Position numbers and translations under genes: made by a program
Source: Paramacrobiotus metropolitanus
Lineage: Eukaryota; Tardigrada; Eutardigrada; Parachela; Macrobiotidae
NCBI RefSeq assembly: GCF_019649055.1
Contig: NW_026570414.1
Span: 62,001 to 126,000, forward strand
Reading direction: 5' to 3'
DNA length: 64,000 bases
The notes under the pieces: model-generated
What the model saw: the letters and a program-made list of their open reading frames with translations, nothing else
Databases searched by the model: none
Told to the model about the DNA's origin: nothing
Shown: positions 48,001 to 59,500 of the stretch, piece by piece
How positions within the stretch are numbered: the stretch's first letter is position 1
Layout of the letters: every line of letters starts with the position of its first letter

Positions 48001-48766
48001 TCATAATAATAATATAATATCGAACCCGTCGACTGTCGAGTATCAGTACTATCGACCATAGCGATACATACGTAATAATGTACCGCAGGATAAGAAATAG
48101 CCGAAATTAGCCAGTCGGTCCGCAGTTCAAAATATTTAAATCATGATAAAATCTGCAACCCGGAACACGTACGCATACGCCCTCAGTACTGGGACTAAAC
48201 AGAGAAGTGCATGTATGCGCGATATGCATTATAACGAAGCATTTACCTTTTTTCCAAGAGGAAGAAATTAACCGGTCGCCCAACGTACGACACGCTACTC
48301 ACTAATTTTGTTCCCGAAATTACGTCTCCTTAAGCGAGAATATTGCACTCTCACAATTCTACGTAATTGTGAGTACATACTATTTTCGAAACTATGCAAT
48401 AAAATTTAATTTTGTAATGCTGATGTGAAAAAGAGATGTGTTTTAGGATGTGTCGGGATAACGCAACAGCTACACCCCGATTGGTTGGTCTTCAGGTCGA
48501 TGCGGGATGCTGGAGTAAGGTCACCTTGATTTCGCATATTATACAGTTCATGTTAGATTTTATAATATCGATTAGTCAATCTATTGCACTAGCAAGGGCT
48601 CGGAATATCGTAAATATGTATGTGTTGCCTGTGTTTTGCAGCGAACGAAGAATATGGAACAATCGTCGAAGATGTTATCGATACGCCAACCTTGGGCTGG
48701 ATACAAATGGTCACTGACGGCATTGCTCCCAGCGTTCCCAAGCGACCGTGCGGAGATACCGGATAA
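45043..48766 (+). CDS. Mucin-stalked pseudo-serine-protease (intact copy)
   Basis: Predicted 862 residues; exons 45043-45259, 45348-45524, 45751-47245, 47351-47837, 47929-47948, 48447-48514, 48642-48766 total 2589 nt with consistent phases. Signal peptide (MNRKTVVLIVSLIAYC), Cys-rich module to ~131 (VKCEICNV, SCCYG), Thr/Pro stalk to ~550 including eleven 20-residue repeats of the type PSIPSTTGTGTYPPPSSTTT, then a chymotrypsin-fold domain. Fold landmarks remain: AGVIINATMVLT, LLVLLELEQPL, LTGFCAGG, TGAPL, RLVGLQV, and a closing helix to GWIQMV. All three catalytic residues are replaced: His57 by Ser (LTVSSG), Asp102 by Leu, Ser195 by Thr. Cys42 and Cys58, a disulfide pair, are both lost. It is therefore a non-enzymatic, probably O-glycosylated secreted protein; its binding partner is unknown. 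Confidence 0.88.
45604..45650. repeat. Hairpin in intron 2
   Basis: AAGACCTAATTCCACAAAAT and ATTTTGTGCAATTAGGTCTT face each other around AAATG, with one mismatch. It lies shortly before the stalk exon. Confidence 0.8.
46245..46905 (+). repeat. Eleven 60-bp coding minisatellite units
   Basis: Encodes eleven 20-residue Thr/Pro units within the stalk of the intact pseudo-protease, each with a near-constant TTGTGTYPPP core. All stay in frame. The equivalent block in the left copy (about 16880-17500) has shifted frame between units. Confidence 0.9.
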
Positions 48767-49432
48767 CAGGGATGCTAAGAACAGCAATCATTCGGGGTGC
48801 CTGTCAAAACTTAAACATTAGTACCTTGTGTCAGTACTGTCTTTGGTTTAAGCTAGCACATCGGCATCGTAATGCGAGGGACTTTTTAGCAGGAGCACGT
48901 TACTGGTTTATGTTCTTGAACTTATAGCTAAATTTTACTAATTATAGGTTAGTTAGTAGCGCTGGTTTTCTGGTAAGTATTTTAAAATGTCGATGCACAC
49001 GTTTCGTGAACTTGTTTCTTCTCAACAAACTGTAATACAGTATCTCAGCAATCTGTTACTGGAAGCTTTCTTGGTGATACACAGAGAAACTTTCGACTCT
49101 GATACGAAGTCCTTAAACAGTAAGAAATAATTAATTTTATGTGTTTTACTATTATGGTAGTCCAGGTTTTCCCGAAATACTATTTTGTTATTTTGTATGT
49201 AACGGAAATGCATAGCAACAACAAGCGAATTATCAGACGAAGGAAGCTCTGCGTTCAACATTGTGGCTGGAGCAAGTTTAAGTACGTACTGTTCGTACCG
49301 TATGTATACGTCAGACATCTAATTATGCATATGACCTTTATATCATTAGCTAAGTATGTTATTCCTCTTCTTATCTTGAATACAATAGTACAATAGTAGC
49401 AATACCATAGTGCACGATCTGCCTCATTTTCT
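48767..49432. other. Intergenic, nothing recognised
   Basis: AT-rich sequence between the intact pseudo-protease and the first Ly6-like gene. Short ORFs on both strands lack homology to anything else in the window. Contains the presumed 3' UTR of the upstream gene. Confidence 0.5.
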
Positions 49433-50835
49433 TTGGATTACAAAGCACAACAAGCTGCAAAATATTTTTTTGTTTATTACCTTCGAAACAGAAAAACTTT
49501 TCTGTTCGTTTCCCTGAATATTTCATTATGTTGGTGGACAACGCAAACAACGCCCTCCGCGATGCAAATGCGAGACTGGATTGCTAATTCTGCCTGCGAC
49601 AGTGCTGCCGTGGTTCGTCACTTTTGGCAAGTATAGGCTTGACACCATGAGCTAACGCTATATCTACTGTAAGAGGAAATGAACTGTATTTATGCTCGCC
49701 GCATAAAGCGGAGGTCTACATTCTCTTGTAAATTACTCGTAGAAACGAGTCACCAAATGCATTTGCTGGCACAAGAAACTCTACCCTTTCGTGCAGTTTA
49801 TTACGGTAGACAATGGGCAGTGACTGCCTACCATCATTTGCCGTTCCAAAACCAATGCCGACATTTTTCTGTGTCCACTGACTGCCCCCTGTATCTTTCC
49901 TTGCCTTTATTCGGAACGCATACGCTGCATTTTTTTAATCGCATGTCAGGCGCTTACTGCGGACGCAGTAAAGGCAAACCTGACTGGTTTCAGTTTTCAG
50001 ATGATTTTCGAACATAACTGCGTCTTTTGCGGGTACCTGAGCGGACGCTTTGTCGGCGTCCTCTTTATTGCGATGAAGAGTTCATGTGTTGGTCCCGTAT
50101 CCACCGCCATTTCTAGTTTTCCGCTCCTGCAATTCTGCTTTACGTTCACACGATAGTTGCATGGTTTAAATCAGCGCATTATCTTTATTTGCTCATGCAC
50201 ATTTAGCCATCCCATAAATCGACAGGTGTAAATTTTCAACTGAATTTCAGTAGTCCCCCGGAATCCGGATTGACTGATTAATATGATTGATTACTATGCG
50301 TATTAATTGAGTTTTCCACATAGTATATATGCGACACTTTTTTGAAGATTTGACACGGCACTGTGAAGGACGGGATCCCAGAGATGAGTGGAACTGCCAT
50401 GCCTGTGGTACGACATCGTTGGCTGAATGCTCCGACAATGGCGCCAGCAGTTCCGTAGGTGCTACACTGTATATGGCACGTCTATGAAGCAGGGTTAGGT
50501 GCACAAGACGACGGATGCCAGCGTGACCTTTTGCGGTACAGCGGTAGTAATACATTATTGCTTCGCGCACGGGTAAACACGGGCATAGGGTGCGTGTTCC
50601 GGTGACCTTTTTGAGTCCGCTGCGTACCTCAGATGCTGGCAGCGTGCACGAGAAACTGTCACGGGTTTTGGCTGCGTGTAAGGGTTCTACTTCACATTTT
50701 AAATGTTTAATGAATATTTTTGAAGTCCACTTTCTAACTTTGTATATTTCATAAATTTTGATCCACACTTTACTCAGCAATGGTTGATTTTCACCCGCTT
50801 TGGATATCTATTTGTCATATATACAAATCGCGCTA

Positions 50836-50880
50836 TACGAGGACCGATGGTCGCTGTGACCATGCCCTGCCCGACTGGAT
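50836..50880 (+). repeat. Fragment related to the 58.4-kb hairpin element
   Basis: TACGAGGACCGATGGTCGCTGTGACCATGCCCTGC-like sequence aligns with the outer arm of the perfect hairpin at 58431 (TACGAGGACATTTGGGTGCT). Only one arm was found here, so this looks like a decayed or half element of the same family. Confidence 0.5.
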
Positions 50881-51203
50881 GCGGTAACCACCCGTACTGT
50901 CTGTATGAGCCATGTGCGTCGATTGGTTTTGCGTTTGCGCCATGATGCTAGTAGCGTTGTGTCCTAAAGCTAAACCCGGCCGATCATGGAAGTCTGGTCT
51001 TGGCAGGATATGGTCACAATAATCGTTTCCACCGATCATGCGTACGTCTGCTTTAGAGATTTTTAGATTTTTAGTTTTAGTTTAGATTTTTAGTTTAGTT
51101 AGTGAGCTTTTGTCAACCCTGCCGGTGGCAGGAGGGAATGGTGTGATGTTCATGACTTCGAATGCGGCCATCCGGTGCCCTTGCATTATTTCCGGTTGCT
51201 ATT

Positions 51204-51710
51204 TTACATCGAAAAAGCATTGCATAGATCTAATAAGATAAACAACAAAATTACAGTCATTACAGCAAAATTTTGTTTAATTTTCACTCCGTCCATTGTT
51301 CCCACTCCCAAGAATAGAGGCCGCATTTCCACGTTGAATCTCCAGCAATAGACTCTGGCGCAGGAATTCATGCGTACGGCATTCTCCTGTATGCTGTAGA
51401 ATTCTCTTGTCCAACTCTCTGACAATGGCGATTGCCGATGGTCCCCAAGGGCCCATTGTCTCAAAAAGTAATCGGTCAACAAATGTATCGCCCTTCCAAA
51501 TAAGAATAAAGGTGGAATTTTTTTTCCCGCTTGTACCACCGCTGATGCAGCGGTAAGCTTACTGTAATATCTGTCGACACACGTTACATCCCAAGCGAGG
51601 CATATCCCCAAGCGAAACGAGTATTTCCAATTTAAATATTGCCGTCTCCGGTTAAGCCCGTAAATAAACGTGTTGGCCATTGCGATAGCATCGAGGTATT
51701 CAGCGCTCAT
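51204..51710 (-). pseudogene. Retroelement ORF fragment (ETxGPWGPSA-type C-terminal region)
   Basis: On the minus strand LAWDVTCVDRYYSKLTAAS is followed, after a one-base shift at an A7 run near 51520, by LFETMGPWGPSAIAIVRELD and, further on, LEIQRGNAASILGS. This spaced pattern (DVT..., GPWGPSA, IQRGNAASILG) is what I know from the C-terminal part of reverse-transcriptase-bearing retroelement ORFs in many invertebrates. The rest of the element is absent. It lies inside an intron of the damaged Ly6-like gene, antisense to it. Confidence 0.7.
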
Positions 51711-53019
51711 CTGCTTTTAACACAAATGCTTTGGGTTTGCGCAGTGCTTATAAAATACAAAGTGCTTTGGCTACAGCAGAATTAGTTGGATCACTCATAA
51801 CCTTTGGCGATAGCGCCTGTACAGCCACTGTTAAGCATAATTTATAAATTATGACCTACTTATTATTCGTCAGCGTCTTATGGACCTTCGGCTGTCAAAT
51901 CCCTGTCGCTGATTGACTCACAGGTTATCTGACAACATTATAACAGGTGAAGATGAGGCAAAGTCAGTGCAACCTGACAGCGGGATGTTTGACGTGATAT
52001 TACGATCGCGCAGGTCAGTAACGGACAGCACGGAAGCCCAATGCCAGACACTAACCGTAGTGCCTCACAGACTGTCGGGGCAATATATGAAGGAGACGGG
52101 AACTGGGTGCTGGAGCAGGGCTGCGGACATGGTTTGGGCCAGACCAGTACCATACCGCCGGGATTCTTGCCCCCGTCCACGATCTGTAATATGGATTATC
52201 CATTTGATTCACAGCACACCTTTACCCACTGCTGCTACAAAGTATCTGTCAGTGAATATCGCTGCTACTGCCTCAATGAAGATACTACGGCAGACCAGAT
52301 CACATCCACATACGCATGCAATTTCCGTGGATTGTACATTAATTTCCTGCAACTGGCCATCTACAAATTATATCAGGATCGACCAATCGGACAGTGGGTT
52401 AGTCAACGCTGGTGGTTTTGGGAACTGTTATAAAGCTGGTACAAGTAATTCGATTCTGAAGCCAACGTTGATCGCACAAACCACGCTGAAAGCCTTGTAA
52501 ATTTCTTTTGCTGTTTTTCGAGTCTGAAATGTCGATCTGCAGTGACCGGTATGTGCTGCAGTTTAGTTTTATTCCCAGTCCAACGACCACCATAACGAGC
52601 ACCATAACGAGCACAACAACGAGCAGCACAACGAGCAGTACGGCGAGTACTACGACGTGCATCGCAAAGAGCACCACAACGAGCACTACGACGACCACAA
52701 CGATGAAACCATTAACCACAACTATAACAACTACTACTGCGATGGAAACCAGCACGATCACCACCGAACCAACGACAACCACCACGGCACGTTCACTACA
52801 TCCACAATAACGCCTCCGACGACAAGCAAAGCATCAATCATGCCCTCCAGCACCAGGGCCGAACCAACGACAACCTCTACAACACCAACCACAATCGCCA
52901 TGCCCACCATAGTGGTCACGTCAACAACCGCGGCGACTTCTACAGCGACGTTAACGCCAGAGTAAGCCAAACCTCGTGATATCGGCATCGAGTGGGTCAT
53001 AGTTTATGTGTGTAAAAAG

Positions 53020-53110
53020 GTTTTATCGACCGAAGCGTAGCGAAGGTCTTCTATGTTCAGTGATAATGGAAATGTGGTGTCCGTCCGTCGGTCACCGCCA
53101 CTAAATGCAC
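53020..53110 (-). repeat. Dispersed repeat end (CGACCGAAGCGTAGCGAAGG)
   Basis: 53026-53075 is the inverted counterpart of 61590-61650, sharing the terminal word CGACCGAAGCGTAGCGAAGG and the adjacent TCTATGTTCAG and CATTTCC stretches. The repeat probably continues to about 53270, where CCGTCGGTCGGTCACC words recur. Confidence 0.55.
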
Positions 53111-54229
53111 ACATGCGCAATTGCCTTTTCTATCGAATGAACACATGCGCCGTGGCCGTATATACTCCCACCTTACGTAACTGGCGGTATCCGTCGGTCG
53201 GTCACCACATATAAAATAGGAAGGGCCAGTGGCCGTTTATACTCACGGATATTACGAGCCGTGGTGTCATTTCTTAGGTACCGATGCCCTTTGGTGCCTT
53301 ACTGTTAGCTGTATGTATGCAATGGTCAGTATTATCACCATGCACATATCAAATAATTTGGGAAAAATGCGAAAGTAGCAATATCAATGGCCAGAAATAT
53401 ATCAGTAGCCGTTCCGTAGTCCGACTAGGAGGCGGCTATTGCAAACTGCCGCATTTTTCGCAAATTTGCGTATTTCGCTAATTCTACTTTTGAATGCTGC
53501 ACTTTAGCCGGTCGATGATAAAGCACTACCTGCCACCTGGTCTGGTGTATTGGTCGATATGCGATGTATTTTTTTCGGCGAAATAAAAGCAAGGCAAAAT
53601 TAGACAAGTTGCCGCTTTTATTATACATACTACTGTAGATACACTTTTAAAACTGCTGCTTAACAATAGCCTCTGTTACTGGCACAGCCATCCGCTATGT
53701 CAAAAAACAGTTCTTCGTATTGTGGTCCAAGGATGCCGGCGTTAGGGGATTTTCAAAATTTGCCACTGAGACTGGGTGTAATGGCCTTCGAAAACTCTTT
53801 CCATACCGTCCCCTTTTACCAAGACCAGCCCGTCGTCAAAGAGCCAACCTTTGGCAAGAAAGGTGGAACACGAAGCGGAAATCATGGTTTCTGCAATAAT
53901 CCATTACCTGTCTGCTGAATACCTAACCTGCCACAGCGTTCACAATGCATAACCAAGACGAAAAACAAAAACATTCATCGAAGATTAATCCTTATTTACT
54001 TATCCTTAATAATCCTTAATAATAGAAAAATTACTTCTGATTAAAATTATCGGTGCGAAATGAGAAGCATTGTTACCGAAAAGCTTACGATCGTGTGTGT
54101 GGCAATAAGTAGCCCATTGTTTGAGATCCGAAATGTGAGTCCAGCATGAATAACATTAATGCCACAGCTAAAACATTGGCCAGGCAAAATTTATGCAGTT
54201 TTAGGTACAACGAAGTGTTTAATCTGTAC

Positions 54230-54329
54230 GGGCGGTTTTACCGGTTATAGATTTTTTATGTGCTTCGTCCACCTTAGTAAAGTGGATGTTACGAAGTACA
54301 GCGAAAATCTATAACGAGTAAAACCACCC
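54230..54329. mobile_element. 100-bp inverted-repeat MITE
   Basis: GGCGGTTTTACCGGTTATAG faces TATAACGAGTAAAACCACCC, with inner arms GCTTCGTCCAC / GTGGATGTTACGAAG around a short loop. It lies upstream of the last exons of the damaged Ly6-like gene. Confidence 0.7.
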
Positions 54330-54372
54330 GGCAATGCCAAACTTAGAAATGTCGTATTTGGCACTATTTACA

Positions 54373-54451
54373 GTACTTTAGCCTGCAGAGCTGCAGCAAA
54401 ATTGTTAAGTCACCTTACTAATTTGCGGCAGCTCTGCAGGACACAAAGTAC
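54373..54451. repeat. Imperfect inverted repeat
   Basis: GTACTTTAGCCTGCAGAGCTGC and GCAGCTCTGCAGGACACAAAGTAC flank a ~33-nt spacer. Immediately right of the previous MITE. Confidence 0.65.
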
Positions 54452-55603
54452 CGCAAATAGTTCTAAATCGAAAGTTGCAAAAATCGTATAATGGACGTAT
54501 AGCGCAAGCGACGTGATTACATATCATATAATCATGCTACGTTTCGGTCATGCAGTGCCCGCCTAAAGCGAGTGCACTTTCCTAGTTACCATATTCCCAG
54601 ATCTAATGCCTGCCGTAAAAGAAATAAGCATCCAAGGACGCTGTGGGTAAACTATAGCTGAAGTGATACTCTTGCCTTTTTCAGTACACCCGAAACATTA
54701 CCCGGTGGGGCATTTCTTCTTCATTAACATTTCCTGTCGTAACGATCAATAAATGGTTACCCTGTTTTGCATTGTGGGGCAGAGGCGCCTGAATATCAAG
54801 TCCGAGACGCTGATTCAGCCAAGGCGCCCACATACGGTAAGGCGACTTCATGCTAACGCTGCCATCTTCTTTGTGGGAGCCGAAAATTCAATGAATATGA
54901 CCTTTACAGTGCGATACAGTCTGCATACGAATGGCACGACTAAAGTACCAGGTACTTACAATAAGAATAAATAAATTGTTATCGTTCAATCCGCGACTGA
55001 ACAATATAAATGCTTTAGTCAAACATCAGCGTGGAGCGGCGCCTAGCTTAACATCGATTGTTCTCATTTTTGCGCTGATTGCATGATTGCATAGAACATT
55101 CAGTTTTGTTGTTGAATTTGTTTTGAACAGGTTGCATTACCCCGGCGCTGTCAATTGGTATCTCCGTGGGCACTACGGTAAGACCGCTAAGATCGCTTGA
55201 AATCTATACACGATAAAGGTGATGCGTAATTAAGACATGCTTGTATGTTACAGCTGTTCGTTGTCGCCGTGATTGCCTTAACACACTGGTGCTATAAAAA
55301 AAGTTAAGATAACGACACTCGCAGCCGGATGGAGATGCCGTGCACATCAACGTTGTGGGCGTTTACCGGCCGCTGCCAAAATGGAACTTGATTACGTGGT
55401 CAACGTCACCAGGGAGGCAAAAGCGTATGCGCAGCCAGGAGGAAATTGTTGGTTTTACCTATGTTATGCATATTTCTTATTGTGTGTTTATATTTATTTT
55501 CTCGTTTACTTCCTTACAGATACGTGTAAAATTTTATTTGCAGTTATTTCTTTCTCTAATGCCGTATTTGATATTGTGAAGTGTGGACAGATTTTATTTG
55601 TCA

Positions 55604-55690
55604 GAAATAACAATCCTGTTTCCTTTTTGCGTTGTGAAGCACAACATCGCCCACCTGGCGTAGACATAAGAAAACTTTCTTTTGAACGTT
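55604..55690 (-). pseudogene. Inverted copy of the Ly6-like leader exon
   Basis: Read on the minus strand it begins MSTPGGRCCASQRKKETGLL, aligning with MSAPSGRCRAARFKRETGLL of the exon at 56589. The two copies are about 1 kb apart, head to head. Downstream of the shared part it diverges, so it is probably a truncated duplicate. Confidence 0.6.
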
Positions 55691-56588
55691 TCTTTTTGGC
55701 CTAATAAAACTTTTGCAAGTCTAAAACTCTGGTTTAACGAATTGAATTATAGTGAGCAGAATAATCTTAAGTTTGTATCTATGTATTTACATTTCGAAAG
55801 GTCACCAACTGCGACTGGGATTTTCTTCCGTTTGCTACAGTACAATATCCAAATATTATTATTGAATTTAAATGACGTACAAGAAGGAACTGTGCCGATG
55901 CCGTGAAACAGCTGGAGACAGGTTTAATGCGCTGGCTGAAACACCTATCGCATTCAGACAAATCGGCAGTCGATTGTCGCAACCTCGATGCCATCCTTCG
56001 CGGCTGGCATGAGCTCAAACGGATAGGATTACATCGGTTCAGCAAGTAGGAACAGACACTTCAATTTTTGCTCTAGAGTTTCGGAAACCGTCATCTTGAC
56101 GCTAGCACTGTAAGCAGAGCAATATCTGGTTAAATTATGATCCTAAAACAAATTAGGTTGTTTTGGCGAACAGGCTGAATCTGATTATTTTTTGATAAAA
56201 TTGGCTCGGAACATAGGTTCGGTCTGCTAGGAGGATTTTCAGAAGGAAAACCTAAAAGGCTAAGACAGTGTATATGTTAAAAGGAAGTTACAGGTTTATT
56301 GCGAACCAGAGACTAGTCTGAAAAAGTAGACTCAGTAGAGTGTTATTTCTGCTAACGAGCCCTAGCAACAATAACAAAATCACGCCGTGAAGTGATTAAG
56401 TATTAGCTTTACCGTGAGTACTTCCATAGCCATTGCCTATTACGAATCCATATTATTATCATGTTCAATATGAATCAAAAATAATTAGTAATAATATTGA
56501 CCTCTCCTTGGTTTGCAGTACAACAAAGTTCTTTTTTAAATAGCCAGGCACGGAAACTAGACACGGCCTGTTCACAAAAAAATTCCTT

Positions 56589-59500
56589 ATGTCTGCGCCA
56601 AGTGGGCGATGTCGTGCTGCACGATTTAAAAGGGAGACTGGATTGTTATGTTTGCCTGCAGTAATCCTGCCGTGGTTCGTTATTCTGGGCAAGTAAGTAT
56701 AGGCGTAGTTGAACGGGCTTATACAGATATTTATCTCATGCGCGACCAAAATCAATTTTTGTGTATTCGTGTCGCCATACAAACGTACGTCTGTCTTGGG
56801 TTTTTGTATAAACCTGGAACGCAACATATGTTTGTAAAACAGTGATTGATATATAAGTGTAACCTTGCGACAGCACAATCACTTTGCACAGCATCCTACA
56901 ACAATTCATGATTTGCAGGTTTAGCCCGGCATTGTGAAGCGGGTTGTTCCCCTTCTCCCCAGGTCGAATGGAAGTGCGAAGTTTGCGGTACGCCGTCGAC
57001 GGCAGCCTGCTCCGACGGGGGCGCCATCAGTTCGGTAAACCTTATTAACCGCCCTTAAACTATGAGTAATGATGCGGTGGAGTCAACCGCAATTTGCACG
57101 ATCAGGTGTTTACGCTGATCATAGCAGCGTCCAGGCATTGTAAGAAGCAGGTTTCTTCAACACGACGGTACCGCCAATCTTTGGGAAGGTTTTTTTTCTT
57201 TGGAATATACTGTACCGGGACATGAGAAATATCGATGGTGTTAACCTTTGCAGTTTCCGTGCTTATGCGAAATGCATCGGCCGTCGCATCCGTTCTGAGA
57301 CACAACGAAATTTTACAATGCTAACCATTCTTACAGATGATGATGAAAGGCAACTGCGATCTCGGTGCGGGATGTTTGACAAGATATTTTGACCGAGCAG
57401 GTCGGTAACGAGAAAATGCCAAACAACGCCGATTAACTTGGTCGGGTGGCTTTAATCGTAACGCCCCATATATCACGACCCACAATGTAGGAGATGGAAA
57501 CTGGGTGCTGGAAAAGGGCTGCGGACGTGCGCTGAATGAGACCAGTACCACACCGCCGGGATTGTGGCCTTCGGCCAGCGTCTGTGATCCATATTATGTA
57601 AACTTCGACAAATTAGTTATTCCGACTCCCCTTTAAGTTCGACTATATATACTGTATTACGATTTCCGGCTAAGGTTAGCAACTGCTAGCTTGTTAGCTG
57701 CACTCGGTCCAACTGCTGTTTGAATTTTTATGGGTCGGTGTACATGGTGTACGTACTGACTTATGTCAATCAACAGAATAATTCGCAAAGCAGTTGGATC
57801 GAGTGCAGCTACTAACTTGTAATCTTGCACATTATGCTCATTATTATGAGCCATATACATGTATCAGGGCTTCCTGTTAGTTAGAACGTCTGAGAAACTG
57901 CAAGTGGTAGCGTAACCGCGAACAGTTTCCCAAAGACGGTTGTCCATGCTGCCAGCACTAACAAAATGCAAGATTTATCGCAGTATTCGAAATTAAAGGG
58001 CAGTCGGTTTTACTAATTTTTCGAAGTATGGCTCCTCCATCTGGAATAACTGCTGCTACAAAGTATCGGCCAGTGAATACCGCTGCTACTGCCAAGATGC
58101 GTATTCTTCTGATTGGAGATCGTGTACATACCCATGCAATCTGCAAGGATTATACAGTAATTTCCTCCAACTGGCCACCTACAAGATGTATCAGGATAAA
58201 CCAATTGGAAAATGGGTTAGTAGTGGTCATAATGGTCAATCCTTGTAATATCTACCAGCTTGTAAAGCTGTCATCCAGAAATCACAGTTCTCGCATGAAA
58301 TGATGAGTCCACTTGCATTCTTGCACAGCATTACCGCTGTTTTGAGCTGGCCTTTGCACGGCTGGTGGATAAAAGGTTGTTATACGACAGTTATGTAAAA
58401 CGTAAATATAGTATGTTACTAATTCCGCTGTACGAGGACATTTGGGTGCTGTGAACATACCCTGCACGATTAGGCTGCGATGAACAGCTGGTTAGCCGTA
58501 GCTCGCAACGCTACAGTCTGAATGCAAACGGCTATAAATTTAGCCGGCTGTTCATCGCAGCCTAATCGTGCAGGGTATGTTCACAGCACCCAAATGTCCT
58601 CGTATACTATCAGTATTTAGTGGCTTCTTCATAGCTTATCCGTTCCAATCACGATTTTCCCCAAAGAACGCCCACACGTGGCATAAAAATTCACAGTTGA
58701 TTTTGCTCTGGTTTAAAAGCGCTTCGCAAGCGCAGTAATTACCAGCGTGTGTGCAGCGATCTCCATCTATATAATATACTCTCTGTGTTGCAGTTTAGTT
58801 TTGAGCCGAGTCCCACGTCAACCACAACGACGACGACAACTACAACAACCACCACAACGACCACACCAACCACTACGACGACAACAACGACACCGACCAC
58901 GACAACAACCACCACGCCTACGACAACGACCACGCCCACTACGACGACAACAACGACACCGACCACGACAACAACCACCACGCCAACGACAACGCCCACG
59001 ACAACGACCGCGCCCACTACGACGACAACAACGACACCGACCACGACAACAACCACCACGCCAACGACAACGCCCACGACAACGACCGCGCCCCCTACGA
59101 CGACAACAACGACACCGACCACGACAACAACCACCACGCCTACGACAACGACCACACCCACCACGACGACAACAACGACACCTACCACGACAACAACGAC
59201 CACGCCCACTACAACAACCCCTACCACGACTACAACGCCCACTTCGACCACAACGCCCACGAGGACACTCACGCCCACTGCGACAACCACGACTATATAT
59301 CAGCGACAACCAGCGACATCAATGCCGGAGTACGCAAAAAGTTTTTAGAACTGCCATACTATCGGGTTGTAATATAGGAGGGGATGTCAATAGCACATCC
59401 AGATCATCCCTGTACTTGCTGCCGGTTGGAGTATGACGTAGCGGCAGTACATATGGCTAAATCTTGCGCGGTGCATAAGCGCCATGTATAGCCACAACGT

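Larger units (their letters stand above)
49433..55307 (+). pseudogene. Ly6-like / Thr-rich / transmembrane protein, damaged copy
   Basis: Recognised by homology to the gene at 56.6 kb. Leader exon about 49550-49630 (frame uncertain). Cys exon 50348-50454 (EWNCHACGTTS). Exon 51947-52013 (CNLTAGCLT, then a TGA at 51995-51997 where the other copy has Arg). Exon 52093-52397 (NWVLEQGCG ... CCYKVSVSEYRCYC). Thr-rich exon 52562-52961, whose two halves are in different frames. A less certain exon ends at 54951. Last exons 55131-55177 and 55254-55307 encode a single hydrophobic helix (SIGISVGTTLFVVAVIAL) ending HWCYKKS, a type I membrane anchor with a very short tail. The nonsense codon and frameshift suggest loss of function, unless they are sequencing errors. 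Confidence 0.65.

Noticed and set aside
53697-53918. 73-codon ORF (MSKNSSSYCGPRMPAL...) as a gene
   Set aside because: Only weak nucleotide similarity to 63850-63960, no conserved frame and no splice or domain evidence.
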